The translations under genes were made by a program, and so were the position numbers. Under the pieces are notes generated by a model. It saw only the letters and a list, made by a program, of their open reading frames with translations, was not told where the DNA came from and did no database searches. DNA of 64,000 nucleotides. Origin: Alitta virens (lineage: Eukaryota; Annelida; Polychaeta; Phyllodocida; Nereididae). Location of the stretch: the NCBI GenBank assembly GCA_932294295.1, contig OW028584.1, forward strand, positions 12,098,407 through 12,162,406, given 5' to 3'. Positions 31,468 through 43,389 of this stretch are shown here, piece by piece. How positions within the stretch are numbered: position 1 is the stretch's first letter; each line of letters starts with the position of its first letter.

Positions 31468-32182
31468 CTGAGGTGGTTTTAATATTGAGTGGTTCTAATG
31501 CTGAGTGGTCTTAATATTGAGTGGTCTTAATATTAAGTGGTCTTAATATTGAGTGTTCGCCATTCGTAATATTGAGTAGTCTCAATATTGAGTGGTCTTA
31601 AGATTGAGTGGTGGTTTTATATTGAGTGGTGGTTTAATATTGCGCGTCTCAATATTAGGTGGTCTTAATATTGAGTGGTCTCAATATTGAGGGGTTTTAA
31701 TATTGAGTGGTTTAATATTAAGTTGTCTCAATATTAAGTGCTCTTAATATTGAGTGGTTTTAGTATTGAGTGGTTTAATATTGAGTGGTTTTAATATTGC
31801 GTGTATCAATATTGAGTGGTCTTAATATTAGATGGTCTTAATATTGAGTGGTTTTAATATCGCATGTATCAATATTGAGTGGTCTTAATATTGGATGGTC
31901 TTAAAATTGAGTGGTTTAATATTGAGTGTATCAATATTGAGTGGTCTCAGTATTTAGTGTTCTTAACATTGAGTGGTCTCAATATTGAGTGATGTTAATA
32001 TTGAGTGGTCTTATTTTTAGTGGTTTAATATTTAGTGGTTTTATATGAGTTGTTTTAACATTGAGTGGTCTTAATATTGAGTAGTCTTCATATTGAGTGG
32101 TCTTAATATTGAGTGGTCTCAATAGTGAGTGGTCTTAATATTGAGTGGGCTTAATATTGAGTGGTCTTAATATTGAGTGGTC
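31468..32182. repeat. Minisatellite of ~16-bp TTAATATTGAGTGGTC units
   Basis: More than 40 variable units, with TCTTAATATTGAGTGG the commonest form and occasional units of altered length. Spans about 715 bp. Confidence 0.97.
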
Positions 32183-32754
32183 TGTATTATTGGTTCCCAC
32201 CGTAGCTTTCAGCTCCCAATAGCCACGTTATTTATGCTCCATGTAATATATTGACCGAACCACTTGGCAGAAACATGAAGGCCATAAATCACAAGAAATA
32301 TGAATTCCCAACATCCCCACCCACGTACACACCATACGTTATCAGGCTGGTTCCATCTTGCGAGTCTCATCAGATTTAAATTGCACAATTAATGTTGAGA
32401 TTATTACCGAGTGCCTACCTATACACACCAATACTTGGATAAATCTAATATAAAACTCTCAATTAAATTATTATCTAATATGGAATTCTCTAGTAAATAT
32501 AGAATCAGATTGCAGAATACTTTTGATGGGTCATATTCATGGAATAGAAAACATATTTTTGATGCTTCAGAATACTTTATAGCACAATCTCTACTTTTTA
32601 TTCCAGGGGGTAAAGAATTATGAGTCATGATTACATCAAATTTTACACAAATACCAGAGAGCAAGAAAAAATTTTGAAAATTGTTTGGATGTCATAATCA
32701 GGATAAATTATCAATATGATTACAATGTTTGTTTTTTCTTTAAGAATTCTACAT

Positions 32755-33112
32755 TGTATATATTGTATATATTGTATATATTGTATATATTGTATATATT
32801 GTATATATTGAATATATTGTATATTATTGTATATTATTGTATATTATTGTATTCCCTTTACAATAATTATATTATTGAATATTATATTTTATTGTATATT
32901 GTTGTATATTATTGTATATTGTATGTATTGTATATATTGTATATTGTATATTATTGTATATTATCGTATATTATCGTACAGTATTGTACAGTATTGTATA
33001 TTATTGTATATTGTATATTATTGTATAGTGTTGCACAGCATTGCATAGTATTGTATAGTATTGTATATTATTGTATATTATTGTATATTATTGTATATTA
33101 TTGTATATTAAC
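32755..33112. repeat. (TATATTG)n / (TATTATTG)n low-complexity array
   Basis: TTGTATATA units pass into TATTATTGTA units. The long plus-strand ORF over it (32685-33161) is an artefact of the repeat. Confidence 0.97.
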
Positions 33113-33159
33113 GATAACATTCAGTAGAACGTTGGCTGCATCATACATGTGGATGAAAT

Positions 33160-33420
33160 GATGCTGGTTCAGCTGCAGGTTGATGTGATCACATCTTGGC
33201 TGTTATGTAACGCCAGCTGGTCCCTTGACCCAACGAATCATTGGATTTGATTTCCCGGAATTTGGTTAAGGTTGGGAAGAGTCGGCCTGACATTGTGGTC
33301 AGGGGAAGGTCAGATTCAGCCTGAGTCAGACCAAGGTCAGATCAAGGTCAGACCACATCCCTTTCTTGCTACTAAATCACAAGGGAATACAGATTCTGGC
33401 AACAGTAAAATAAGGGCGCC
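33160..33420. promoter_or_regulatory. Nuclear-receptor half-site cluster with a DR5 site
   Basis: AGGTCA at 33334-33339 and 33345-33350 in the same orientation with a five-base spacer (GATCA) is the canonical DR5 retinoic-acid-response layout. Further half-sites are AGGTCA at 33307-33312 and GGGTCAAGGG (minus strand) near 33227. The surrounding ~250 bp are repeat-free. Confidence 0.4.
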
Positions 33421-33869
33421 AACTTCATCTTAGACTTCTAAATAACAATAGTGTTCTGTATATCTATTCTAAGATCCAAGATAGAAGAAAGTAAAACAGA
33501 TTGGGTTACATCTAAACAAGCATAATGAACAAAAAGATAAAATAAATCTGTTGGTATTATAATTATGTCAGCACACCCTAGTGTGGGACAACTCTAAGAG
33601 TTTGCCTAAAGAAAAACAAAACAAAAATACATAATTGAGGAATAATAGAAATTACAAATAAATGAACAAGTAACATGAAAAAAATGATAAAAATGAAATC
33701 TGTATATTCATTAATGTTAAAGAGCATAAAATAGAAAAAAAAGGTAGTTTAAACAGCATTCTAAAAGCCAGCTATAGGCACAAAATGTAGTTATTTGTTT
33801 AGCTGTTTATTGTATTCATTTACCCTATAATGAAATGCCTGAATATGCATGATAAAAAGGAAATATATA

Positions 33870-34009
33870 CATGGCCAAATGTGCCACATGCGTTTTCCAT
33901 GAGAAAGATAAACGCATGGAAAATGCATGGTTTTTAGCTATTTATAATGAGGCAAAAACCATGCGTTCATCCAAACACATGGAAAACGCACGTGGCACAT
34001 TTGGCCATG
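33870..34009. mobile_element. MITE M1 copy g, reverse orientation
   Basis: TA-CATGGCC...GGCCATG-TA. The core reads TTTATAATGAGGCAAAAACC, the reverse of most copies. Confidence 0.9.
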
Positions 34010-34019
34010 TATTATACTA

Positions 34020-35080
34020 AATGTATCATAATTAACATTATAATAATAAAGCTTTGGAGGGGGCGGGGCAATTACTACAGCAACAAAAACAAATTTTGGT
34101 ACCCACATCATAGTGTACTAAACACACTGTGGTTGTATGTCAATAAATCATATTTTATCAGCCTATGGGGGTCCCTTTGGAGCCACCCCTGGGAACCTGC
34201 AATACTAACTCAATTTGTTGGATTGGCTGGCTTGCCCTGTTGGTACAACGATGACCCAAGTTGGCCCAGCGTTGGCCCAACAGATACACTGTGATATCAG
34301 AGGCCACTGTCTGTTGATGTTTGGTGCTATGATTCATTGATCTAATGATAGAATTACTTCAGTGCAAATTAAGGCTCGTCAAAATATTTCCTATGTAAAG
34401 CACAGCCCCTGAAAGAACTATTCGCAATAATGTAGACTAACTAATGTCAATTCGACAGCTGGGCATACAACACAGCCAGGTTTTCACCCATCACTCACAA
34501 CCAGGGAAAGTGGCGCATGATGAATTCCATAAACAATTGATGAAGCAGCAGATATGTACATGTGCAGAGACACGACAGATTGAGCATCTTCATCATACCT
34601 ACTTATTTTGGAGTACAGCATTGTATATTTTATATTTATCAGTACATTAATCATATCTATGTATGAATAGTGTATATTGTATCAGTTAAGGACACTGCAA
34701 AAATACTGAAAAGTATATTTTCAATTGTAAGAAGCCAAGTATATTTTAATTGTAAGAAGAAGAAAAAAAATTTCTAAGAGCTCTGTATATATTTTAATAT
34801 AAAAGACTTAATCTCTTTTGTTTTCTAGCTTTTAAGTAAGGATTCTATACATGATTTAATTTCACCTTATACACTGTTAAATGTATAACTATGATTGATA
34901 AGCTTGCAATTGGCTTAAGATATTAATCTTGAGTCATAATTCCACATAAATACAACATTAACGGAATTAAACTACACTACCTACTTATTCGTGATTACAG
35001 TTTTACATGTATCTTCCTTTTCTTGCCTACAGCAGTCTTATGAATGTGACTAAATTTTCTACATTGCTTTTATTGCTACG
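34020..35080. other. AT-rich stretch, nothing recognised
   Basis: No splice-bounded ORF, SINE, MITE or tandem repeat is seen. Confidence 0.4.
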
Positions 35081-35084
35081 TTGA

Positions 35085-35410
35085 GGCTCCTGAATCAGTT
35101 ATCACTTAATTGCGAGCGAGCTTGTGCAGTGGATGGTAACATTTCGGTCACACTGCGACTTATTGTAAGGCCAGCAAAAAGGCACAAGAAAGGCCTGGCG
35201 GCCATTTAGGAGTCTACATGGCTACTAATACCTAGGAAATCCCTTGGCGGGTCATTCCGAGTGATATATTGACCATATCAGCGACAATGATGTTGGACAG
35301 CCACGAGAGAAATGACAAATGACATCGGAACGAGTCCAGTTGGGTGCAAGCGACCCACAAAGGGAATTGACTTGGTGGCGCCATCTATACCTTGGAAACA
35401 TCCACCACCC
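35085..35410. promoter_or_regulatory. Repeat-free complex island (candidate conserved element)
   Basis: Higher GC than its AT-rich flanks, including AAGGCCTGGCGGCCATTTAGG and, on the minus strand, TAGATGGCGCCACC near 35377-35390, which fits half of a CTCF-type core. No coding signature. Confidence 0.3.
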
Positions 35411-35730
35411 CCCTCCCCCCAACCCCCGGGGGGCTCTCTCCTAGGCCGTCTATGATATTTGAAAATGCTTTAAGCAACTTTGTCAGCTATGGTAATATTT
35501 GAAAATTAAAAAAATTGTGAAAAACTTCAGTTTTTTTTTTTCTATTTCTTTTTTTAACATGGCCTGAACATAATAGATATCATACTTTTAATAATTATGA
35601 AATTGATTATGACACATGTATCTCACTTGATATGCAGAATGTTAAAAAGTATAGACATATAAGTATATATATGTGTGTCTCCATAGATAACTTATCTTAT
35701 CATATTACATCATTATAGTGCTAAGAATGA

Positions 35731-35895
35731 TATCTTATCTTATCTTATCTTATCTTATCTTATCTTATCTTATCTTATCTTATCTTATCTTATCTTATCT
35801 TATCTTATCTTATCATATCTTATCAATATAGTGCTTAGAATGATATGTTATCTTATCTTTTAATAATATCTTATCTTATCTTATCTTATCTTATC
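35731..35895. repeat. (TTATC)n pentanucleotide array, two blocks
   Basis: About 18 units at 35731-35824 and a second short block at 35867-35895. The flank TAGTGCTAAGAATGATAT recurs between the blocks (TAGTGCTTAGAATGATAT), so the whole unit was duplicated. Confidence 0.97.
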
Positions 35896-35897
35896 TG

Positions 35898-36780
35898 TTG
35901 TATTTTAGCATAGCTAAGAAATGGTTGGTTTCTGTCTTAAAACTGTCCAATGCAATAGAATTTGCAACAATTCATGGTTTAAGTCCTATTCACGATTGCA
36001 TTATGGGTAACTCTCATGAAACACTTCCGCTGAGCCAAAAATCTCTTTGGGAAGGCTGTGAGTGGACCGATTTACGAGGAGACAGCCTTTCTAATTCTAA
36101 AGCAATTGTATTAGATCTTAGTCAAGAAGAGTTTCGTGTCTCTTTTGGAATATTATCTACATCAAAAAGACTTAAAGACTGTTGGGAGGCTTTTATATTA
36201 GCTTTGAGGAAAGCCAGATCAGGCTCTATTCATTTTCATTATGCTTTCACAAACCCCCGGAGCTGCCTGCGAGTGATATCTATGCGGCAGAGAGAAGGAA
36301 CATGGATTTTGTCAATATCTCAATTCAAGGGACAATTGCCTCCCAACTGTGGAGCAAACACAAGCCAAGCAGAAACGCAAATTTCTCTCATAATACCTCC
36401 GAAGCTTAGACGCAAGCAGTGGGCCTGCAATGCAGCAAGAGACAGTCTCTCAAAATGATGGATCAGTTCGCTTCCCTGAGGGTGGTGGGCGAAGGGACCA
36501 GAGCTATCAATGACCCTGGCCACGTTGACAGGCTTAAAATGGATTATTCACAAACATCGACTGGAAAAGTATCATGCAAGGGGAAAAAAAGAGATTGTTT
36601 GTTGCTTATTTACCCACTCGAGTATAAATCCTCAGTGTATGAGTTTTATTGCATTTAATCCCATCCAATCAAAACATGCGAGGTCAACTGGTGTAGTGTA
36701 TGTTTGCCTTTTCGCCACACTGCTCCACTAAAGTCCTTGGGGAAGCGAAATTATATCTATCTCACAATGGGGGAATGTTT
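35898..36780 (+). other. Repeat-free island with a 186-codon ORF of unknown status
   Basis: A plus-strand ORF runs 35898-36458. I recognise no domain, no splice sites frame it well, and short ORFs are open in other frames over the same bases. The sequence downstream has homeodomain/Cdx-like words (TTTTATTGCATTTAATCCC near 36643). Conserved non-coding DNA is as likely as an exon or pseudogene. Confidence 0.3.
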
Positions 36781-37113
36781 GTTCAGCTAGATAAGCAGCT
36801 ATGCAATTGCATAACAATACGACGCTGCCAAGCAATAAGAATCAACATTATGTAACCTTGCAAAAATCACAATATATATCCACTCTATATCTTAGAATCA
36901 GGAGTGAAGGACATTTCACACTATGTTTAACATTCATCCTATGCAAGGCATCATTCACTTGCCGCAGCATATACATTAGCCAATTCAACAGCCCTTGAAA
37001 GTCCTGGGCGTCCTCGTGGCAAGGGTGGTAACACTGGGTGAAGACCTCGAACCCCAGTGGCCAACATAGGGTTTTGTGCAATGCTACCCCACGCCATGAC
37101 ATGACATTACACA

Positions 37114-37308
37114 TAGAGGTGGGTGGGTGTATTAGGGCTTTACGTCCTGTATTTCTGCACCTGATGGGCTAATTGGGACAGGTAGGGACCATAGCAATGA
37201 GATTGAGGATGAAACAGCCATCCAACATAGGCTTGACCGGGAATTGAACCCGGGATCCAGTGGTTGGAAGCCCAGAGCGCTACCTCTGAGCTAGGTCCCA
37301 ACCCCTGA
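37114..37308 (-). mobile_element. SINE-A copy, full length
   Basis: Minus-strand head GACCTAGCTCAGAGGTAGCG, B-box GGGTTCAATTCCCGG and full body to ACAGGACGTAAAGCCC. Confidence 0.92.
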
Positions 37309-37534
37309 TTAAACATATAACTAACCAACTAACTGTGAATTATTCAACATCTCAGGCAAGCGACATGCGATATCCAGCTGAAAATTAGTTCATGAAGAGC
37401 ACTCGGAAATATAATCTAAAACTCAGATATAGAATCTAAACCTGTGAAATCGAATCTAAAACCTTCAGAGGTGTCACAATCACAAGGTTATCCAACTGGT
37501 AATATGATTCTTTGCAGGATGAATGCAACCTTCA

Positions 37535-37729
37535 TGTAATTTAATACACTGTATTCGTGTTATCTTGTACGCAGTGTCTATGTTCAGGCATGTAAAATAT
37601 CCCACCCGTGGGGTTAATGTGTGACATGGGTGGACTCTTTCTCTCACCTCATCAATCAACTCTCGATAGCGGCAAGAACTTGCCTTAGAGGGCTGCACTT
37701 TCCCTATCTATCTATCTTATCTATATATC

Positions 37730-37761
<32 letters not shown>

Positions 37762-37835
37762 GTGTCTGTCTACCTATGTACCTATCTATGTACCTATCTA
37801 TCTATCTATCTATCTTACTATCTTATCAGATACAA
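37535..37835 (+). mobile_element. SINE-B copy with (TATC)n tail
   Basis: GCAGTGTCTATGTTCAGGC, CCACCCGTGGGGTTAATG, CAACTCTCGATAGC and AGGGCTGCACTTTCCC lead directly into a TATC array (37701-37835). Confidence 0.82.
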
Positions 37836-38489
37836 TTTTTTTGTTATGCATGTACCATCAAAGAGTTGCAGCAGTTTTATTCATCTGTGTATGGCATCAT
37901 ATATTCAACCCAAGGGAGCCGTAGATATAACTTACAAGTGTGCTGTCATGTTATGTTCTTTCTTAGAGGAGAAGGAGTGGTGTCTCTCCTGCAGCAATAT
38001 AAGAGAGCAAGGTCTTTTTCTCTGGGGACATCCTTGCATTGAAAACAAACTGGCCTGGGGACAAGTCATGAATACGTGATGATGAAGATTCCCTCTGCCT
38101 CCCCATCCCTCTCTCAGCATCCCATTGATTCCCAATGACTGCAAGATGCTCTCGCCACGTGTTCATCCCACTCAGCCATCTGCGCGAGTCACAGCTTGCA
38201 ACGTCGACCTGTAGGGGAGAGTGTGGCACCTTGAGTCACCCCCCCCCCCCCCCCCCAAATTTGTTTTGAAAAGACAGGACACCACTATCACCTCTCTGCC
38301 AATGGTTAGGAAACTATCTTATATCTATAATACAAAAAGAAAGGAAGGAATTATCCTACCTAGCCCTCTGTTCAAATCACAACATCGTCTTATATCCACA
38401 TTAAAGGAGGGGAAAATGAGGCACCTTGAGTCATCCCCCAAAATAATAAATAAATGAGTGAGAAGATTGTTATCTAGGACACCTCATGG

Positions 38490-38740
38490 GATGCCGTAGT
38501 CTAGTGGTTAAGATGTTCATCTGCTAATCATGAGCTGGCAGGTTTGAACCCTCACCATGGTATCGAGGAGTTAGGCAGATCCTCCTCAACCATTGCCTCA
38601 CCCCGCCCAGGTGCAATGGGTACTTGGCATTAGGCACCCACAGTGATGGCACTAGTATGAGTTCTTAAGCCCCTGCGGTTAACCCCGTGTTCAAGGCTGA
38701 ATACTTCCCAGGGAGTTGGGAAAGACTCTAGATTGGCCTG
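38490..38740 (+). mobile_element. SINE-C copy
   Basis: tRNA-like head CGTAGTCTAGTGGTTAAGAT and B-box CAGGTTTGAACCC, then a body with ACCATTGCCTCACCCCGCCC. Shares its layout with 26530-26705. Confidence 0.85.
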
Positions 38741-39153
38741 CCATGGATGTAATTGTAAAATCTAGTTGGTAGTGAAGCATCATTCAGCTTTAAACCATTT
38801 GACAATAATATTCAAACTTTGCCAAGTTGGACAATGATGTCACTTAGTCTACTCAGTCATCTGTGCATATCACAGCTAGCTACACCAATACCAACATAAG
38901 GCAGGGAAGAGTGGGACACCTTGAGGTAAACAAATTCAAAATGAAAAGGTTATGATATAGTTATGATGCTGTGAAATTGAAAGTATTCATTATTTGGGCA
39001 ATATTTTTGCTTCAAAGTGGGACTTTCACCCAATAGTCAGAGCAGCATAATACTTAAATTTAATTTTAAATGCTATCAGTGTTTTGATGGCTATTATATA
39101 ATTAAACTCGGTCATGAATTTTAATAAATTAATTATATGTTGTCCCTGAACTG

Positions 39154-39504
39154 TTGTCTTTAGCCTACACAATATTTTTGAAAATAATATATTTTGGCAA
39201 TTCGCAGATTGACATAGAAATACAGCATGACTTTTTGTTGCTTTGTCAAAATAGATCTAAAATTATACACTTGCCAGGGGACACCAAAGAACCTCAGTGG
39301 GTTGTATTAGGGGCCACCTTGAATTTATACAATATTAGAACAAGAAATAACATAATACCAGATAAATTAGAAATAAACAGAAGAAAAGAAATTAAAACAA
39401 CTCATCAAATGCAAAAACAATCAACTTTCCTGCTGTGTGAATTTTCACAATTAGAGAGAAACAGCTGCTCCAGGGGCTGGAGATGTGAATGTACAAGTAG
39501 GTGA
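39154..39504 (+). pseudogene. Orphan ORF, possible decayed coding segment
   Basis: A 116-codon ORF whose middle part (HLPGDTKEPQW, GATLNLYNI) looks protein-like rather than random, but I cannot place it in a family. Downstream bases stay compositionally similar after the stop. It could be a transposon fragment. Confidence 0.2.
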
Positions 39505-39869
39505 CACTAATGCTGTCAAGGACTTGTGCAATGCAGTAGACAGCTCACTACTTAAATTAGCCACTTGTGTATTATGTAACTACGAGAAGAGGTCATATAG
39601 TGAAACATTAGAACTGTTAAGTTCAAAATGTTGTGCATGGTCTTTAATTATTAATTGGTCTTAACTGTTAAGTAATACAAATCATGAAATGTCTTATTAA
39701 TAAGAGTGGTCTAAAGTGGTTTCTACACTTGGCCTATTTCTCTTATCCGATAACTAAAAACGAAGTACATTAATTTGTATTTACAACCATCACATTATAT
39801 TATAATAAACTAATAGTACATATTGGTTTCATTTTAACATACTTCTTATGTCTCAATGCCACTGGGTCT

Positions 39870-40100
39870 GAAGCTTAGTCAGATTATATGACCAGCTGCT
39901 CAATGCATATGTAATTATGAGATGATAAGGCTTGGAGTCCACACCATCTTACACATTTACCCCATGAGTGGTGTCTTACTTGCCTCAGCACAGACACTGA
40001 GTCCAATTTAACGTCTCATCCGAACTTGAATGTAGCTCATGAAGAGTGCCCGGGCCTGGGATCGAACCCGTGTCTGGGGACCTTCAGCAGAGCTGGTCAA
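39870..40100 (-). mobile_element. SINE-B copy
   Basis: Minus-strand B-box GGTTCGATCCCAGG with CATGAGCTACATTC, CAGTGTCTGTGCTGAGGC and ATGGGGTAAATGTG. Confidence 0.85.
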
Positions 40101-40159
40101 TATTATTTGAATATTACCGGATGTTGTCTGTGACATAACAAAATGACTGAACATAACCT

Positions 40160-40235
40160 GGTTTATTCACCATAGCAACGGCCAAATGATGCGGAATCTC
40201 CGTAATCCCGATGCATATTTCCATGGCAACGTATG
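40160..40235. promoter_or_regulatory. Pair of RFX X-box-like words
   Basis: TTCACCATAGCAAC (40166-40179) and ATTTCCATGGCAAC (40217-40230) each keep the AT spacer and RGYAAC half of an X-box, with mismatches in the left half. Function is uncertain. Confidence 0.25.
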
Positions 40236-40387
40236 TTAAAAGGCAGAGCTGATCTCAGAAGGCTCAGTTATGAGCCAGATATTGCTGGTATTGATTTTTC
40301 TTGATGTGATTTATTCCCTCAACAAAATAGGTAGATTACGATTTCACACATGCGTTCGTAAGACTTGACCTTTTCAGAACCATGTTG

Positions 40388-40543
40388 AGTGGGTGGGTGG
40401 ATCAGGGCTTTATGTCTTGTATTTTTGCACCTGATGGGCTAAATAGGACAGGCAGGGACCATGGCAATGAGATGAAGGATGAAACAGCCATCCAACTAAG
40501 GCTTGACTGGGAATTGAACCCAGGGCCCAGTGGTTGGGAACCC
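40388..40543 (-). mobile_element. SINE-A copy joined to another tRNA-like segment
   Basis: Minus-strand body and B-box present; the A-box end is replaced at ~40544 by GGGCCAGTGGTGTAGAGGTG and GGTTAGAGC, a different tRNA-like word on the plus strand ending in a T run near 40640. Confidence 0.85.
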
Positions 40544-40859
40544 AACGGGCCAGTGGTGTAGAGGTGGTTAGAGCTTTGGTAGGCTCTCGAATCGCCCTGA
40601 GATTAAGTTCTTTGTTTATTTTGCTGCTTTTTTTTTTGTAATATGGGGCCAATCCCAATAAGCTACATATATGCTTCATTGGCTCCTCACATTACTGTGA
40701 TCAATCAATCAATCATCTTTGTTTCATATTTTCAGCCACGGCCCCCCCCCCCTCCCCCACAGCAAATAAAGAAAAAAAATAGTGTGACACTTGTTGCCTG
40801 CACAATTGTAGGCGGCAAAAGGTCTAAGGATCAGTTCAGAAACAGCTAACCAGAACACT

Positions 40860-41915
40860 AACTTTTGAACTTAACAGTCTTACTGTTTAACTATATTTTC
40901 TCTTCTCGTAAAAAAAAGTTGAAAGTAAAAAAACCCTTGCACCCCAGAGTTTTTCCCATTCCACTGTCCATTTAATGAATTTGTAAAATATTAGGTCGAT
41001 ATCTCCTTTCTAAGCCTTGCCAACACGCTGTTGAAATATGCGGTATGATAACCATTGAATTTGTATGGGGCTGGACACCATCATCATACAGTGGTTTTTG
41101 TTTCAGTTGAGTTGAAAGTCTATTTTTGTTTTATCGTGCACCAGTGCAGAGTTCTAACTAGGTAAAAATGTGAAAAAATATCATAATTAGCACAACGTTC
41201 AGCCTCACACATATCTGACTAAAAAGTAGGCGCTCACAGATATCTAGAATACCATTTCAACAGTTCGTGAAAAATGAACTGACAGTTTATTTTTACCAAG
41301 AAAGACATATACACTGAAATTAACTTATGACATATTCCTCTTATCCCCATCGTCTATATTTGAAATAGGCCTAGCTCTAATATATCAAAAATTAATTATA
41401 TAAATTATGATACTTTAATTGAGATATCTTGAAAACAAAATGAAAAAAGCTTAAGTTTTTCTTGACATTAAAGTTTACAAATATATCTTGAGTGAGTTGT
41501 GGAAATAATGTTCCCACAAGTAAAATATTCTCATTGTATAGGCTTACAAAGTTTACAGGGATAAAGCCTGAGCTGCTGAAAGTCCTAGGTAGATTTCTTT
41601 TAAATGCTGATGTCTAAGTTTGCAATCACCCCTCTCCTAGGGTTGCACAGTCAAATCCTGAATCTTCAAATCATTAGAAAAAGTGACCTTAATAACACTT
41701 CAGAACGAATCTTCCAGAACAACTGAATATAAAATGCTTGAAACTGTAGACATAATGTGTTAGGACAAAATCCTATATTGTATAATGTATATACCTAGGT
41801 TACTACTGTATGTGATGCGATGCTTGTTGATGAGCTTGTGATATATTACTTACATGTGTTTGTAAAACAATAGTACATAGAATTACTGATATTAACTATA
41901 ATCATCTATGTAAAT
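40860..41915. other. AT-rich stretch, nothing recognised
   Basis: No repeat family or exon is seen. Confidence 0.4.
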
Positions 41916-41919
41916 AACT

Positions 41920-42120
41920 TTAACTTGGTGGCTGAAACCATTGTTAAATAATTTTTTTTTTTTCTCATCTTTTTGTGAATTTTATTTGTTTATTTATTGT
42001 TTTAATGTACAGTGTACTGGTGTATGCAAATTTTCCGTTGAATTTTAATGTATTGATGTTTGCGACAAATACGTCATGTTTGACATAATACTGTCAATAA
42101 AAATTATATATATATATGTA
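41920..42120 (+). mobile_element. 3' end fragment of the 59-63 kb LINE family
   Basis: TTAACTTGGTGGCTG and GTCAATAAAA followed by a TA-rich tail match the 3' UTR of the minus-strand LINE (TTAACTTGGTGGCTGGAACC; GTCAATAAAATC). This is a 5'-truncated copy containing only UTR. Confidence 0.65.
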
Positions 42121-42305
42121 TATCAATGTTCTATGACATGAATATTTATTTGTAATTTGACGTTATGAAAAATCTAATTTGAATTTGTCTGAACGTTGAT
42201 TTAAATTGTCCTAATAATATGATATTTGCACTTATTTGTAATTTCACATTATGAGAAAGTATTATATTTTGTTCACCTTTCCTTCAGTGTCCTAATAAAG
42301 TTAAC

Positions 42306-42455
42306 ACGGGGTGGGGGCCTAGCCAGGTTCGATTCCCGGCTGAGCCTAAGTTGGATGGCTGTTTCATCCTTCGTCTCATTGCCATGGTCACTACCTGTCC
42401 TAATTAGCCCATCAGGTGCAGAAATACAGGACGTAAAACCCTAATCCACCACCAC
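42306..42455 (+). mobile_element. SINE-A copy with an internal head deletion
   Basis: GGGGCCTAGC joins directly to CAGGTTCGATTCCCGG, removing the A-box and anticodon region (~35 bp). The rest of the body is intact. Confidence 0.9.
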
Positions 42456-42530
42456 CTACAAAACTTTACATGAACCTAGTTTTACTCTGTTGTATAAAAT
42501 CAATATTAAGACATAATTCAAATTTGCCTA

Positions 42531-42697
42531 AGTCAGTGCTATGCCCGAAAACACCTCTTAGTGTTGATTATGTTGAACAAGTTCAGGAATTGGGTTTTCC
42601 CAAGGAGCAATGAGTTATTATCCTTATTAAGGAAACCCAATTCCTGAACTTGTTAAACACAATTCTCACTAAGCCATGTTTTCAAGCATAGCACAGT
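42531..42697. mobile_element. Foldback element with a strong hairpin
   Basis: AACAAGTTCAGGAATTGGG (42576 onward) pairs with CCCAATTCCTGAACTTGTT (to 42654), with one extra T in the left stem. Outer pairing continues through CTTAGTG to GTGCTATGC. Confidence 0.85.
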
Positions 42698-43389
42698 GGC
42701 AAAGCTTAAACTCAAAATTTGGGGGGGGGGGGGGAATTTTGCATGGAAGTTGATCTTTATCATAGGAATAGGAAAAGCTCCAGGGAGCAACCCATTTGAA
42801 AACATTAAAAACAAATCACCAATTTTAGAGCACCCCGGTGTTACAACTATTGCACTGATCCAATTTTTTGATAAAGATCTTATACTTTTTGCAGGATTTC
42901 CAGGAATTAGTAGAATGAGTGGGACCCTCCTGTCCCACAACCATTTTGACTTACAAAATGTAGGTAGCTGCATCTAAATTTTTAACACCATTGTCAGCCA
43001 GCCTTGTTCAATGTCATGTAAAGTGACTTTTTATTCTGCTCATTCACTATCTCGTTAATGAAATATGACTATATATTATACAGTGTACATCTAAATAAAA
43101 TATTATTGAAAATGTCTACTTAAAAATAGGTTCAGTGGGCAGCCGTGGCACCGACATGCACTCTTGTAATTTAACTCGAAATTGAAATTTCCGAAAATTT
43201 GTTTGTGATGAAATGTAGAAAATGTTCCTGTATTTGTTTCTATTAATATATTATTAGGATGGTGGAAAGCCTCCCTCCCTCCCTTTACTCTTTCCTCGAT
43301 CCGCCCCTCTGTCTACTATTGGGCCTTACGGCACAGCATCACTAAAGACATAGAGTGTTTCAGCTCAACTCATTTCGATATTTCCAGCT

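Noticed and set aside
32685..33161. 158-codon ORF rich in Tyr/Ile/Leu
   Set aside because: It is the translation of a TATATTG-type low-complexity array.
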